Below are positions 25,526-34,201 of a stretch of DNA of 64,000 nucleotides, one piece after another; the first letter of the stretch is position 1, and each line of letters opens with the position of its first letter. The notes beneath the pieces are model-generated. The model made no database searches and was not told where the DNA came from. It saw only the letters and a list, made by a program, of their open reading frames with translations. The stretch is from [Clostridium] symbiosum. GTDB taxonomy: Bacteria > Bacillota > Clostridia > Lachnospirales > Lachnospiraceae. The stretch is from positions 2,598,001 through 2,662,000 of the forward strand of contig CP143946.1 in the NCBI GenBank assembly GCA_036419695.1, read 5' to 3'. The position numbers and the translations under genes are program-made.

Positions 25526-27374
25526 AGCAGACCCCTCCTTTATATTTTGCCACACCGCAGCCGGAACATTTTGCACGGCAGTTCGGCGTCACGGTCTCAT
25601 TGACCGCATTATTCCATTCACGTTTTAAAAACTCTTTTGTCACTCCGGCATCGATGAAATCCCATGGGAACACTTCATCCAGGCTGCGCTCCCTTACGGT
25701 ATAGAAATCAATGTCCACCCCGCAGGTTTCAAATGCCTGCATCCAGATTTCATTGTGGAAATGTTCCGACCAGGAATCGTAGAGGGCGCCGTTCTTGTAG
25801 GCCTCCTCCACCACGGCCGCCACCTTACGGTCGCCCCGCGCCAGCACGCCCTCGAGGACGGTCAGATCCGCCTCATGCCAGTTGTAGCGCAGGCTCTTGC
25901 GGTTGAGCATTTCCTTCATCTTCTTATTTACAATGTACGCCCTGTCGAGAAACTCCTGTTTGGTGCACATTCTGGCCCACTGGAATGGGGTAAACGGCTT
26001 CGGGACAAAGAAGGAGGAGCTGGCGGTAACCTGAACTTTTCCATTTCGTTCTTCCTTTGGAATATTATAGTATTCCTCGGCCACTTTTTCGGAAAGCTCC
26101 GCAATTCCCTCCATGTCTTCCACCGTCTCGGTCGGAAGACCCAGCATGAAATAGAGTTTCACACGGTTCCATCCGCCTTTGAACGCCTGTGCGGAGCCGT
26201 TCAGGATATCCTCCTCAGTCAGGCCCTTATTGATAACGTTTCGAAGGCGCTGGGAACCGGCCTCCGGCGCAAAGGTTAAACTGCTCTTCTTGACATCCTG
26301 TACCTTGCTCATAACATCCAGTGAGAACGCATCGATTCGCAGGGACGGAAGAGATACGTTGATTCCTTTGCCGTCAAACTCCTCGATCAGGAAGGTCACA
26401 AGCCCCTCCAACTGCGTATGGTCACTGGAACTTAAGGAACTGAGTGATATTTCCTCATGGCCCGTGCTCTTTAACATCTTATATGCCAGGCTTTTCAGTT
26501 CTTCAAGACTTCTTTCCCTTACGGGACGGTACACCATGCCGGCCTGACAGAAACGGCAGCCGCGTATGCAGCCGCGCATAATTTCCAGGACGACGCGGTC
26601 CTGGGTTACCTTAATAAACGGAACAATCGGTTTTTCCGGATAGCAGGTATTTTCCATATCCATAATAAGCTGTTTTTCCACTTTGTCCGGGGCATGGGGA
26701 TTCACGGGAACCATGCGGTCGATAGTCCCGTCCTCCTTATACCATACTTCATAGAAAGAGGGAACATAGATACCGGGAATCTCCGCCGCCGCTTCCAGGA
26801 ATTCTTTTCTGGTTCCGCCGCGCTTTTTAATCTCTTTATAGCGGTCCAAAAGCTCAAAATAAACCACCTCGCCCTCACCGATATAGAAGAGGTCAAAGAA
26901 AGGCGCAATCGGCTCGGGGTTATAGCTGCACGGCCCGCCGCCGATCACGATCGGATCTTCTTCCGTCCGATCCTCCGCATGAAGCGGGATATGGGCCAGA
27001 TCGAGGATCTGCAGGATGTTGGTATAGCACATCTCATACTGGAGGGTAATTCCGAGGAAATCAAAATCTTTCACCGGATCCTGGCTCTCCAACGCGAATA
27101 ACGGGATGTTCTTCTCCCTCATAATCTTGTCCAGATCCGTCCATGGAGAATAAACGCGCTCGCAGTATACGTCCTCGCGTTTGTTAAACATATCGTAGAG
27201 AATCTGGATGCCAAGATGGGACATTCCTATCTCATATACGTCCGGGAAACACATGGCAAACCTTACGTCCACCTTGGACGGGTCCTTTTTCACCATGTTG
27301 ACCTCACCGCCGATGTAGCGGGCAGGCTGCTGGATACTCAATAATACTTCATCAGTTAAAGCTAATTTTCTCAT
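25500..27374 (-). CDS. TIGR03960-family B12-binding radical SAM protein
   Basis: 624 residues. A cobalamin-binding-like N-terminal domain (about 35-190, with FPDVYEIGMSHLG and VIGGGPCSYNPEP) precedes the radical SAM core, where GCIRGCRFC gives the [4Fe-4S] ligands C269, C273 and C276. A C-terminal Cys-rich tail (CRAKCSGCG) could hold another cluster. Substrate unknown. It is first in the run TIGR03960 - TIGR03936 - rng, which in many Clostridia leads straight into rplU; here the run is inverted and separated from rplU by two transporters. Confidence 0.93.
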   Translation of the reverse strand: MRKLALTDEVLLSIQQPARYIGGEVNMVKKDPSKVDVRFAMCFPDVYEIGMSHLGIQILYDMFNKREDVYCERVYSPWTDLDKIMREKNIPLFALESQDPVKDFDFLGITLQYEMCYTNILQILDLAHIPLHAEDRTEEDPIVIGGGPCSYNPEPIAPFFDLFYIGEGEVVYFELLDRYKEIKKRGGTRKEFLEAAAEIPGIYVPSFYEVWYKEDGTIDRMVPVNPHAPDKVEKQLIMDMENTCYPEKPIVPFIKVTQDRVVLEIMRGCIRGCRFCQAGMVYRPVRERSLEELKSLAYKMLKSTGHEEISLSSLSSSDHTQLEGLVTFLIEEFDGKGINVSLPSLRIDAFSLDVMSKVQDVKKSSLTFAPEAGSQRLRNVINKGLTEEDILNGSAQAFKGGWNRVKLYFMLGLPTETVEDMEGIAELSEKVAEEYYNIPKEERNGKVQVTASSSFFVPKPFTPFQWARMCTKQEFLDRAYIVNKKMKEMLNRKSLRYNWHEADLTVLEGVLARGDRKVAAVVEEAYKNGALYDSWSEHFHNEIWMQAFETCGVDIDFYTVRERSLDEVFPWDFIDAGVTKEFLKREWNNAVNETVTPNCRAKCSGCGVAKYKGGVCYENKNKVQ

Positions 27375-27527
27375 TATTTTTCCTTGTTTACTCTGCTGTT
27401 CATACAGTATTTTGGGTTTGCGTTATGGCTTAAACCAATGTGCCACAACGCATAATTATAAGGCATTTCATGGCATTAATCAACATCATTCGGCAGAACA
27501 TACTTAAGAGAACATACTTGTCCTGCT

Positions 27528-28787
27528 TTACTGTATTGAAACATGCGGCGCAGCTTTCAGATGAATTGCGGCCAGCCCGGCCATACAGAAACCGCTGGCC
27601 GTGAGGAAGGTAATGGCCTGGACCATTCCGGTGCGGTCGGCAATCAGTCCGATTAACTGCGGAGTCACTATGCCGCCAAGGGCGGAGATGGCGGTCAGGA
27701 CCGACATTCCCAACGTGGATCCCTTAATATAGATTCCGGCGTCGGCGATGCAGACAGGATAAATCCCCGACATAAAAAAGCCAAGTCCCGCTAAAGAGGC
27801 CGTGACGGATATCAGGCTGTGGGAGCCGATCAGGAACAGGAAACAGATGAGGCTCCCCAGACAGTGGAAGAGTATCAATAGTCCCTGTGAAAACCGGCCC
27901 AGCATCGCGGCACAGAAGAGCCTGCCTGCCATGATGACGATCCAAGTGATCGAGACCAGGGTGGAAGCGTAGGCCTCCGAGACCAGACCGGTGCTCTGCA
28001 GATAGGTGACAAACCAGCCGTTGACGCAGTTTTCAAGACCCAGATAGAAAAAGAGCAGAAAACTGATACAGTAAAAATCGGGGAGTCGGAGGAAGGCGGC
28101 GGGAGAACCTTCGGATCCCGGCTGCATTTCCGGCGCTTTTCCGGATAACCGTTTGGCCGCAGCTTCGGATTCCCCGTCATGAGCGGGCCGGACGGAAGCG
28201 ATCTCCATAACCGAGTAATCGGCCGTTCCATAGAGAAGCGCGGAGCTGGCGCAGAGCGCGGTGATGATATAGACGATGGCCCTCCAGCCAAGCCCGGCCG
28301 TTATCATCATGGCCGTGGCAAGCGGAGCCAGAAACGCGCCTACGGCAAAGCTGCAGTGGAGATAATTGAGCATCTTTGCCGGATTTTCGAAGATATCATT
28401 GACCGCCCGGTTATTGATGATGGAGATACTTCCCCTGCCAATCCCGCAGAGAAACGTCAGCAGATAAAGAACCGGCACGGGAGGAAGCAACGTCAGCAGA
28501 AAAAGGGCCGCAGGCATCAGAAAACTTGCCGAAGCGATCGAAAGGCGGGTTCCCAGCCGTGAAGAAAGGAGAGGGAAGAGGAAACAGGCCAGAAAATTCC
28601 CCACCGCCATACAGGACAGCATGGCGCCGGCCACGACGAAGCTCAGTCCTCCCTCTTTCATCAGGGAAGGCAGGATAGAGCCGATGATCAGGACGGCCAT
28701 TCCGTTGATAAGATATCCGTAGCAGCATCGCAGAAACAGGGAAAATCCGGACGGGCGCTGCGTCAAAACCGGTACATTGTTTTTCAT
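27528..28787 (-). CDS. Major facilitator superfamily transporter
   Basis: About 419 residues from the ATG at 28787, which has GGAGG 8 bases upstream; an ATG 5 codons earlier is too close to that site. Twelve membrane segments in two halves are visible, separated by a charged loop near 205-235. The G-x-x-x-D/R-type loop after helix 2 is seen as LSSRLGTRLSIAS. Substrate is unknown; the helix pattern (ITALGGIVTPQLIGLIADRTG) resembles sugar/FucP-like or drug transporters. It is a single gene on the minus strand, divergent from the MATE gene. Confidence 0.87.
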   Translation of the reverse strand: MKNNVPVLTQRPSGFSLFLRCCYGYLINGMAVLIIGSILPSLMKEGGLSFVVAGAMLSCMAVGNFLACFLFPLLSSRLGTRLSIASASFLMPAALFLLTLLPPVPVLYLLTFLCGIGRGSISIINNRAVNDIFENPAKMLNYLHCSFAVGAFLAPLATAMMITAGLGWRAIVYIITALCASSALLYGTADYSVMEIASVRPAHDGESEAAAKRLSGKAPEMQPGSEGSPAAFLRLPDFYCISFLLFFYLGLENCVNGWFVTYLQSTGLVSEAYASTLVSITWIVIMAGRLFCAAMLGRFSQGLLILFHCLGSLICFLFLIGSHSLISVTASLAGLGFFMSGIYPVCIADAGIYIKGSTLGMSVLTAISALGGIVTPQLIGLIADRTGMVQAITFLTASGFCMAGLAAIHLKAAPHVSIQ

Positions 28788-28884
28788 ATTCATATCCTCC
28801 AAGTATAATCGAAGTCATTATACATCAGATGCAGAAACCGGGCAAGAAGTATGGGCGGGAAATCGGATATCCTTTTAAAGATAC

Positions 28885-28998
28885 TTGAAAGCTTTCGTTC
28901 CCTATGGTAGAATGGCATGGTTGCATTTTTATATAAGTGCTGTTCACAGCCCATCTTTACTGCTTTTATGTTACCAAAGCAGGGAGAGGGCTGTTTTT
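28885..28998 (+). promoter_or_regulatory. Promoter and terminator-like hairpin ahead of the MATE gene
   Basis: TTGAAA (28885-28890), 17 bases, TAGAAT (28908-28913) make a good promoter. About 30 nt after the likely start, ACAGCCC (28946-28952) pairs with GGGCTGT (28988-28994), with an inner CTGCTTT/AAAGCAG stem and a following T-run. This would yield a short transcript of roughly 80 nt or act as an attenuator for the transporter gene. Confidence 0.65.
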
Positions 28999-29000
28999 GA

Positions 29001-29114
29001 TTCATAGGAAATTACGTCCTATGAGTGAAAAAACGCTCCGCGGGGATGCACATGCCGCGCAGGGGTAAACAGCTGCTGGAAAGTCCCGCAGAGGAGGTGG
29101 CGCATCGCGGAGCG
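29001..29114 (+). promoter_or_regulatory. Structured leader region upstream of the MATE gene
   Basis: CATAGGA/TCCTATG forms a hairpin near 29003-29024. CGCTCCGCG (29034-29042) then pairs with CGCGGAGCG (29106-29114), closing a ~60-nt multi-stem region rich in G. Together with the attenuator-like hairpin before it, this may be a riboswitch or other leader RNA. It does not match a riboswitch consensus I know. Confidence 0.5.
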
Positions 29115-29168
29115 GTAACTATAAAAATGCTGAACCGTTGCTTTAGATTTGATTTGGGAGGTTTGAAT

Positions 29169-30596
29169 ATGGACATAATTGAAACGGATAAGACGGATTT
29201 TACAGAGACTGGCCATGCGGCATCCGCGGCGGAGCCGGTGAAGGAAAACAAGATGGGGACAAAGCCGGTGCTTCCGCTGCTTTTATCCATGGCGTTTCCT
29301 CCGATGCTGTCCATGATGATACAGTCTCTCTACAATATTGTGGACAGTATATTTGTGGCGCGCTACAGTGAGAATGCCCTGACGGCGGTGTCGCTTGCCT
29401 TTCCCCTGCAGACACTGATTGTTGCCTGCTCGGTGGGAATCGGTGTCGGCGTCAATTCTTATATCGCCAGGAAACTGGGAGAACGCAGACAAAAAGAAGC
29501 AGACAGCGCGGTGGTCCACGGCCTTCTCCTTGCAGGCGCCGCTTCTATATTATTTGTGGTAATCGGTGCAGTCGGCATCGGCCCGTTCTTCCGGATGTTT
29601 ACAGACGATGAGGCAATCCTGAAAGACGGCCTTCTCTATGCGAGAATCTGCGTCGGCTTCTGTTTTGGGCCGTTTATCCATATCTGTATTGAAAAGATTT
29701 TTCAGGCCACGGGAAAGATGATCTTTCCAATGGCGCTGCAGGCCATCGGTGCGGTTATCAATATCATCCTGGATCCGATCCTGATTTTCGGATACTTTGG
29801 CTGTCCGTCCATGGGTATTACGGGAGCGGCTGTGGCGACAATCATCGGCCAGCTCACCGCCATGAGCCTCTCGTTCCTGGTCCTTGTGGTATTTCCCCAC
29901 GATGTGAAGCTGCGTTTTAAGGGATTTCGCTTTCACGGTTCGGTCGTACGCCAGATTCTGGCCGTCGCCGTTCCGAATGCCTGTATGAATGCGCTGGGGA
30001 GTCTCCTTGTGATGGGACTGAATGCAATTCTGATCCAGTTTTCCAATACGGCGGTTTCCCTGTTCGGCATCTATTATAAGCTTCAGACCTTCGTCTTTAT
30101 GCCGGCCAGCGGCCTTTCCCAGGGAGCCATGCCCATTATGGGGTACAACTACGGCGCCCGTTCCAGAAAACGCCTTTTGGAGTGCCTTAAGTACAGCGCC
30201 GTAATCTGCCTCCTGATCATGGGAGTGGGCTGTCTGCTGTTTGAGAGCATACCGGGAACGTTACTTTCCTTATTTCATGCGAATGAAGAGATGCTTGAGA
30301 TTGGGATTCCGGCGCTCCGCATTATTGCGGTCAGCTTTCTTCCCGCGTCGGTGGGCTTCATCCTTCCCACCATGTTCCAGGCAATGGGCAACGGACTCGA
30401 CTCCCTGGCGGTATTTTTGCTTAGGCAGCTTGTCATTACCCTTCCGCTGGCCTATTTCCTGCACGGACCGTTTGGTCTGGCCGGAATCTGGGTTTCTTTT
30501 ATCGCGGCGGAGAGTGTGGGAGCCATTGTCGCCTTTCTGCTGTTTTGTAAAATCAGGAAAAAGGATGAACTTTTGCGCCATGAACCGGTCAATTAA
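29169..30596 (+). CDS. MATE-family multidrug efflux transporter
   Basis: 475 residues from the ATG at 29169, which has GGGAGG 7 bases upstream; an in-frame start at 29025 runs through the structured leader and is unlikely. Twelve membrane segments are visible, with the family opening LPLLLSMAFPPMLSMMIQSL and YNIVDSIFVARYSENALTAV, and the mid-protein GLSQGAMPIMGYNYGA block. It uses a Na+ or H+ gradient to export cationic compounds. Single gene; a leader upstream may control it. Confidence 0.93.
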   Translation: MDIIETDKTDFTETGHAASAAEPVKENKMGTKPVLPLLLSMAFPPMLSMMIQSLYNIVDSIFVARYSENALTAVSLAFPLQTLIVACSVGIGVGVNSYIARKLGERRQKEADSAVVHGLLLAGAASILFVVIGAVGIGPFFRMFTDDEAILKDGLLYARICVGFCFGPFIHICIEKIFQATGKMIFPMALQAIGAVINIILDPILIFGYFGCPSMGITGAAVATIIGQLTAMSLSFLVLVVFPHDVKLRFKGFRFHGSVVRQILAVAVPNACMNALGSLLVMGLNAILIQFSNTAVSLFGIYYKLQTFVFMPASGLSQGAMPIMGYNYGARSRKRLLECLKYSAVICLLIMGVGCLLFESIPGTLLSLFHANEEMLEIGIPALRIIAVSFLPASVGFILPTMFQAMGNGLDSLAVFLLRQLVITLPLAYFLHGPFGLAGIWVSFIAAESVGAIVAFLLFCKIRKKDELLRHEPVN

Positions 30597-30657
30597 AGGG
30601 GATATCCCGACGCTTGTATAGGGTGAAATTTTCTCTTAAATTTTCTTTAAATAATGA

Positions 30658-30765
30658 TTGACAACCAGTCTGGAAAATGCTAGTATAATCTAGTGTGCCG
30701 CACAGCGAGGCTATAAGTGCGTAAAGCCGCCGAAGCTGGCGAGTAATGATAATAGGAGGTGCCAT
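30658..30765 (+). promoter_or_regulatory. rplU promoter and L21-type leader
   Basis: TTGACA (30658-30663), 17 bases, TAGTAT (30681-30686, overlapping TATAAT) give a strong promoter. The ~75-nt leader that follows (GCCGCACAGCGAGGC..., then GCCGCC and GGCGAG stems) resembles the known autoregulatory L21 leader of Firmicutes. It ends in AGGAGG before the rplU ATG. Confidence 0.75.
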
Positions 30766-31074
30766 ATGTACGCGATTATTGCAACAGGTGGTAAGCAGTA
30801 CAAAGTTGCCGAGGGCGATGTAATCAAAGTTGAAAAACTTGGTGCAGCTGCTGGAGAAGCAGTTACGTTTGATCAGGTTCTTGCTGTTAACAACGGTGAG
30901 ATGCAGATCGGATGCCCAACCGTTAACGGAGCTACAGTTTCCGCAACTGTAGTGAAAGAAGGAAAAGGCAAGAAAGTTATCGTTTACAAGTATAAGAGAA
31001 AATCTGGATACCATAAGAAGAATGGTCACAGACAGCTCTTTACAGAAGTTAAGATTGACAAGATCAATGCTTAA
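30766..31074 (+). CDS. rplU: 50S ribosomal protein L21
   Basis: 102 residues, full family length, starting MYAIIATGGKQYKVAEGD and ending in the basic KYKRKSGYHKKNGHRQLFTE block, both diagnostic for L21. It binds 23S rRNA in the large subunit. It heads the operon rplU - prp - rpmA with its own promoter and leader, and its codon choice is more biased than that of the neighbours, as expected for a highly expressed gene. Confidence 0.98.
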   Translation: MYAIIATGGKQYKVAEGDVIKVEKLGAAAGEAVTFDQVLAVNNGEMQIGCPTVNGATVSATVVKEGKGKKVIVYKYKRKSGYHKKNGHRQLFTEVKIDKINA

Positions 31075-31082
31075 TTAAAACC

Positions 31083-31412
31083 ATGATAAGAGTAAACGTA
31101 TTTTCAGATTCTGAAGGAAATACCAGGGGAATTGAATTAAAAGGCCATGCCGGTTATGATGAGTACGGAAAGGACATAATATGTGCATCCGCATCAGCGC
31201 TTGCCCTCAACATGGCGAATTCTGTCGAACGGTTTACCGACGACGGGTTTGACGGCAGTGTCGAGGAAGAGACAGGGCATTTTACATTCCGGTTTACCGG
31301 GGAAGTCAGTAAAGAATCAAAACTCCTTATGGACTCGCTTGTTCTTGGACTTAAGAATATAGGAGAGGCATATGGAGAGGAATATATCAAAATCCGATTT
31401 AAGGAGGTGTAA
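31083..31412 (+). CDS. prp: Ribosomal-processing cysteine protease Prp
   Basis: 109 residues. The family pattern is visible: GIELKGHAGYDEYGKDIICA (catalytic His in GHA, Cys in the IICA motif) and a C-terminal GLKNIGEAYGEEYIKI. In Firmicutes, Prp cleaves a short N-terminal extension from L27 before ribosome assembly. It sits between rplU and rpmA as usual, 8 bp after rplU and 3 bp before rpmA, with only a weak ribosome site, so its translation is probably coupled to rplU. Confidence 0.95.
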   Translation: MIRVNVFSDSEGNTRGIELKGHAGYDEYGKDIICASASALALNMANSVERFTDDGFDGSVEEETGHFTFRFTGEVSKESKLLMDSLVLGLKNIGEAYGEEYIKIRFKEV

Positions 31413-31415
31413 CTC

Positions 31416-31706
31416 ATGTTTAAAATGAACCTTCAGTTATTCGCTCATAAAAAAGGTGTTGGTTCTACAAAGAACGGCCGTGATTCCGAATCCAAGAGAT
31501 TAGGAGCGAAAAGAGCCGATGGACAGTTCGTATTAGCTGGCAACATTCTGTACAGACAGCGTGGAACAAAGATTCATCCAGGCATCAACGTAGGCCGCGG
31601 TGGAGACGATACATTATTCGCTACGGTTGACGGTGTTGTCAGATTTGAAAGAAAGGGCAGAGACAAAAAACAGGTTTCTGTTTACCCAAGAGCAATTAAC
31701 GAATAA
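31416..31706 (+). CDS. rpmA: 50S ribosomal protein L27 with Prp-cleavable N-terminus
   Basis: 96 residues. MFKMNLQLFAHKKGVGST contains the Firmicutes-specific extension; cleavage after LQLF by Prp would expose the mature AHKKG end that reaches the peptidyl-transferase centre. The rest (NGRDSESKRLGAKRADGQFV and IHPGINVGRGGDDTLFA) is standard L27. GGAGG lies 8 bases upstream. The operon ends at the terminator that follows. Confidence 0.98.
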   Translation: MFKMNLQLFAHKKGVGSTKNGRDSESKRLGAKRADGQFVLAGNILYRQRGTKIHPGINVGRGGDDTLFATVDGVVRFERKGRDKKQVSVYPRAINE

Positions 31707-31711
31707 TTCAG

Positions 31712-31747
31712 ACAGCTCCATACCATAATGTATGGAGCTGTTTTTTC
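31712..31747 (+). terminator. Terminator after rpmA
   Basis: ACAGCTCCATAC pairs with GTATGGAGCTGT, followed by a T-run. Confidence 0.93.
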
Positions 31748-31866
31748 ATTAAATGTCCGGCGGAGGTTTTCTGCGCCCGGCATTCAGACACCGGTGGAGC
31801 CAGAGCGCAGTTTGGAGCGGTACGGAACACGGTGTTATCTTAATGCACCTGTGAAAGGAGAAATTT

Positions 31867-33150
31867 ATGTTTGCCGATAGTGCAAAAGTATTTATAAAAT
31901 CCGGAAAAGGCGGAGACGGCCATGTTAGCTTCCGCAGGGAACTTTATGTAGCCGCCGGCGGCCCGGACGGAGGGGACGGCGGAAAAGGCGGAGATATTAT
32001 ATTTGAAGTGGATGACGGTCTCAATACCCTGACTGATTTTCGTCATGTCCGTAAATATGTTGCAGAAGACGGGGAACAGGGCGGTAAGAAGCGCTGCCAC
32101 GGCGCGAATGGACAGGATCTTGTGATCCGTGTTCCGGAAGGCACGGTGATCAAGGATTTTGAATCCGGCAAGGTAATTGCCGATATGTCCGGCGAGAACC
32201 GCCGCGAGGTCATATTAAAGGGCGGCAAAGGCGGCCTTGGCAATATGCACTTCGCCACTTCCACGATGCAGGTTCCGAAATATGCCCAGCCGGGACAGCC
32301 GGCGCAGGAACTCTGGATTCAGTTGGAACTGAAGGTCATTGCCGACGTCGGACTGGTAGGTTTCCCCAATGTGGGCAAATCCACGCTGCTTTCACGGGTA
32401 TCCAACGCAAGACCGAAGATTGCCAACTATCATTTTACCACCCTCAACCCCCATCTTGGAGTTGTGGATTTAAACGAGGGACAGGGATTCGTTATGGCGG
32501 ATATCCCGGGCCTCATCGAGGGCGCATCCCAGGGAATCGGCCTTGGCTATTCCTTTTTAAAACATATTGAGAGAACAAAAGTCCTGGTTCATGTCGTGGA
32601 TGCGGCATCCACGGAAGGACGCGATCCGGTAGCCGATATCAGGGCAATCAACGCGGAGCTTAAAGCTTATAACCCTGAACTGCTCACACGTCCGCAGGTA
32701 ATTGCGGCGAACAAGACGGATGCGATTTATGACGGCGAAGAGGAGGATCCGATTGAGCGCCTCAGAAAAGAGTTTGAGCCGGAGGGAATCAGGGTATTTC
32801 CTATCTCTGCCGTAACGGGCAAGGGAGTGAAAGAACTTTTATATCATGTCAACGAACTTTTAAAGACGGTGGATCAGAAACCGATTATATTCGAAAAAGA
32901 ATTTGAATACCAGTTCCAGGCGGAAAAACTTCCGTATACGGTAGAACGCACCGAGGACGGCGTGTTTGTAGTGGAGGGACCGAAGATTGACAAGATGCTC
33001 GGTTACACCAATCTGGATTCGGAAAAAGGATTCCAGTTCTTCCAGAAATTCTTAAAGGACGGCGGAATACTTGCCGATCTGGAAGAGGCCGGAATTAAAG
33101 AGGGCGATACCGTCCGCATGTACGGCCTGGAATTTGATTATTATAAATAA
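31867..33150 (+). CDS. obgE: Obg-family GTPase ObgE/CgtA
   Basis: 427 residues: a glycine-rich Obg fold (1-158, with SGKGGDGHVSFRRE), a G domain with P-loop GFPNVGKST, switch DIPGL and NKTD, and a C-terminal OCT domain (about 340-427). It binds the 50S subunit late in assembly and links to (p)ppGpp signalling. AAAGGAG lies before the ATG. yhbY and nadD follow on the same strand with gaps below 50 bp, so they are probably one transcript. Confidence 0.97.
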   Translation: MFADSAKVFIKSGKGGDGHVSFRRELYVAAGGPDGGDGGKGGDIIFEVDDGLNTLTDFRHVRKYVAEDGEQGGKKRCHGANGQDLVIRVPEGTVIKDFESGKVIADMSGENRREVILKGGKGGLGNMHFATSTMQVPKYAQPGQPAQELWIQLELKVIADVGLVGFPNVGKSTLLSRVSNARPKIANYHFTTLNPHLGVVDLNEGQGFVMADIPGLIEGASQGIGLGYSFLKHIERTKVLVHVVDAASTEGRDPVADIRAINAELKAYNPELLTRPQVIAANKTDAIYDGEEEDPIERLRKEFEPEGIRVFPISAVTGKGVKELLYHVNELLKTVDQKPIIFEKEFEYQFQAEKLPYTVERTEDGVFVVEGPKIDKMLGYTNLDSEKGFQFFQKFLKDGGILADLEEAGIKEGDTVRMYGLEFDYYK

Positions 33151-33196
33151 AACGATACAGTAAAGAATTTAAGAGGAAAGCGGGAGCGTAAGATTA

Positions 33197-33493
33197 ATGA
33201 CGAGTAAACAGAGAGCCTACTTGAAAGGCCTTGCAATGACAATGGATCCGATCTTTCAGATCGGAAAAGCCAGTATTACCCCGGAACTGACCACGGCTGT
33301 GGCAGAGGCTCTGGAGGCCAGGGAATTAATTAAATTAAGTGTTCTGAAGAACTGTATGGACGACGGCAATGAGATTGCCGAGGTATTAGCTGAGCGCACA
33401 CAGTCCCAGGTGGTCCAGGTAATCGGCAAAAAAATTGTGCTTTACAAGCAGGCAAAGGACGAGAAAAAGAGAAAGATCGTTCTGCCCAAGTAA
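33197..33493 (+). CDS. yhbY: YhbY-type CRM-domain RNA-binding protein
   Basis: 98 residues, a single CRM domain beginning TSKQRAYLKGLAMTMDPIFQ and including the QVIGKKIVLYKQ strand at the end. Members bind pre-50S particles and help ribosome assembly. The position between obgE and nadD is conserved in Firmicutes. Confidence 0.95.
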   Translation: MTSKQRAYLKGLAMTMDPIFQIGKASITPELTTAVAEALEARELIKLSVLKNCMDDGNEIAEVLAERTQSQVVQVIGKKIVLYKQAKDEKKRKIVLPK

Positions 33494-33514
33494 AGAAAGG
33501 AGCCTGGACAGGCT

Positions 33515-34123
33515 ATGAAACGAATCGGAATTATGGGGGGGACATTTGACCCAATCCATGTGGGCCATCTGATGCTCGGGCATCAGGCTTATAAGGAATA
33601 TGACCTGGATTCTGTATGGTATATGCCTTCAAAGACTCCGCCCCATAAAAGAGATCACAGGATCACATCTTCCGAGGACCGCTGCGCCATGGTGGAGGCC
33701 GCAATCGGGGAAACATCCTATTTTTGCCTTTCCGATTTTGAGGTGAGGCGGACGGGAGGGAATACCTATACAGCGGATACACTGCGCCTTCTCCGGGAAG
33801 AATATAAGGATACGGAATTTTATTTTATTGTGGGCGCTGATTCCATCCACGATATTGAAAAATGGTATCGGCCCGAATATGTGCTGCGTGCGGTCACCTT
33901 TCTTGCTGCTGGCCGCGAATGCGAGGAACAGAAGCGTTCTCTGGATACCCAGATCGAATATCTGAAAGAAAAGTACGGTGCACGGATCATGAGACTCCAC
34001 TGTATGGAGATTGATGTGGCGTCCGCCGACATCCGGGAGCGGATTGCCTCCGGAGAGCCGGTGGAGGGCCTGATCCCCCAGCCGGTGTACCGGTATATTA
34101 AAGAGCACGGACTTTACCTCTGA
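33515..34123 (+). CDS. nadD: Nicotinate-nucleotide adenylyltransferase
   Basis: 202 residues. The nucleotidyl-transferase motif GGTFDPIHVGHL (9-20) is present, followed by the substrate loop MPSKTPPHK and the C-terminal ISSTxxR-type motif, here ASADIRERI. It adenylates NaMN to deamido-NAD in NAD synthesis. It forms a conserved cluster with yqeK and rsfS downstream. Confidence 0.97.
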   Translation: MKRIGIMGGTFDPIHVGHLMLGHQAYKEYDLDSVWYMPSKTPPHKRDHRITSSEDRCAMVEAAIGETSYFCLSDFEVRRTGGNTYTADTLRLLREEYKDTEFYFIVGADSIHDIEKWYRPEYVLRAVTFLAAGRECEEQKRSLDTQIEYLKEKYGARIMRLHCMEIDVASADIRERIASGEPVEGLIPQPVYRYIKEHGLYL

Positions 34124-34201
34124 CGCTTTGTCACCGGCGGAGTCTTTAGACAGCAGATTCAGGCTGAACGGTAAGGAGAATCCCTGCCGGGGAGGCATAA
34201 G

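Noticed and set aside
27480..27520. AGAACATACTT repeated twice, resembling LexA half-sites
   Set aside because: The sites lack the GTTYG half and lie in the 3' region between genes, not at a promoter.
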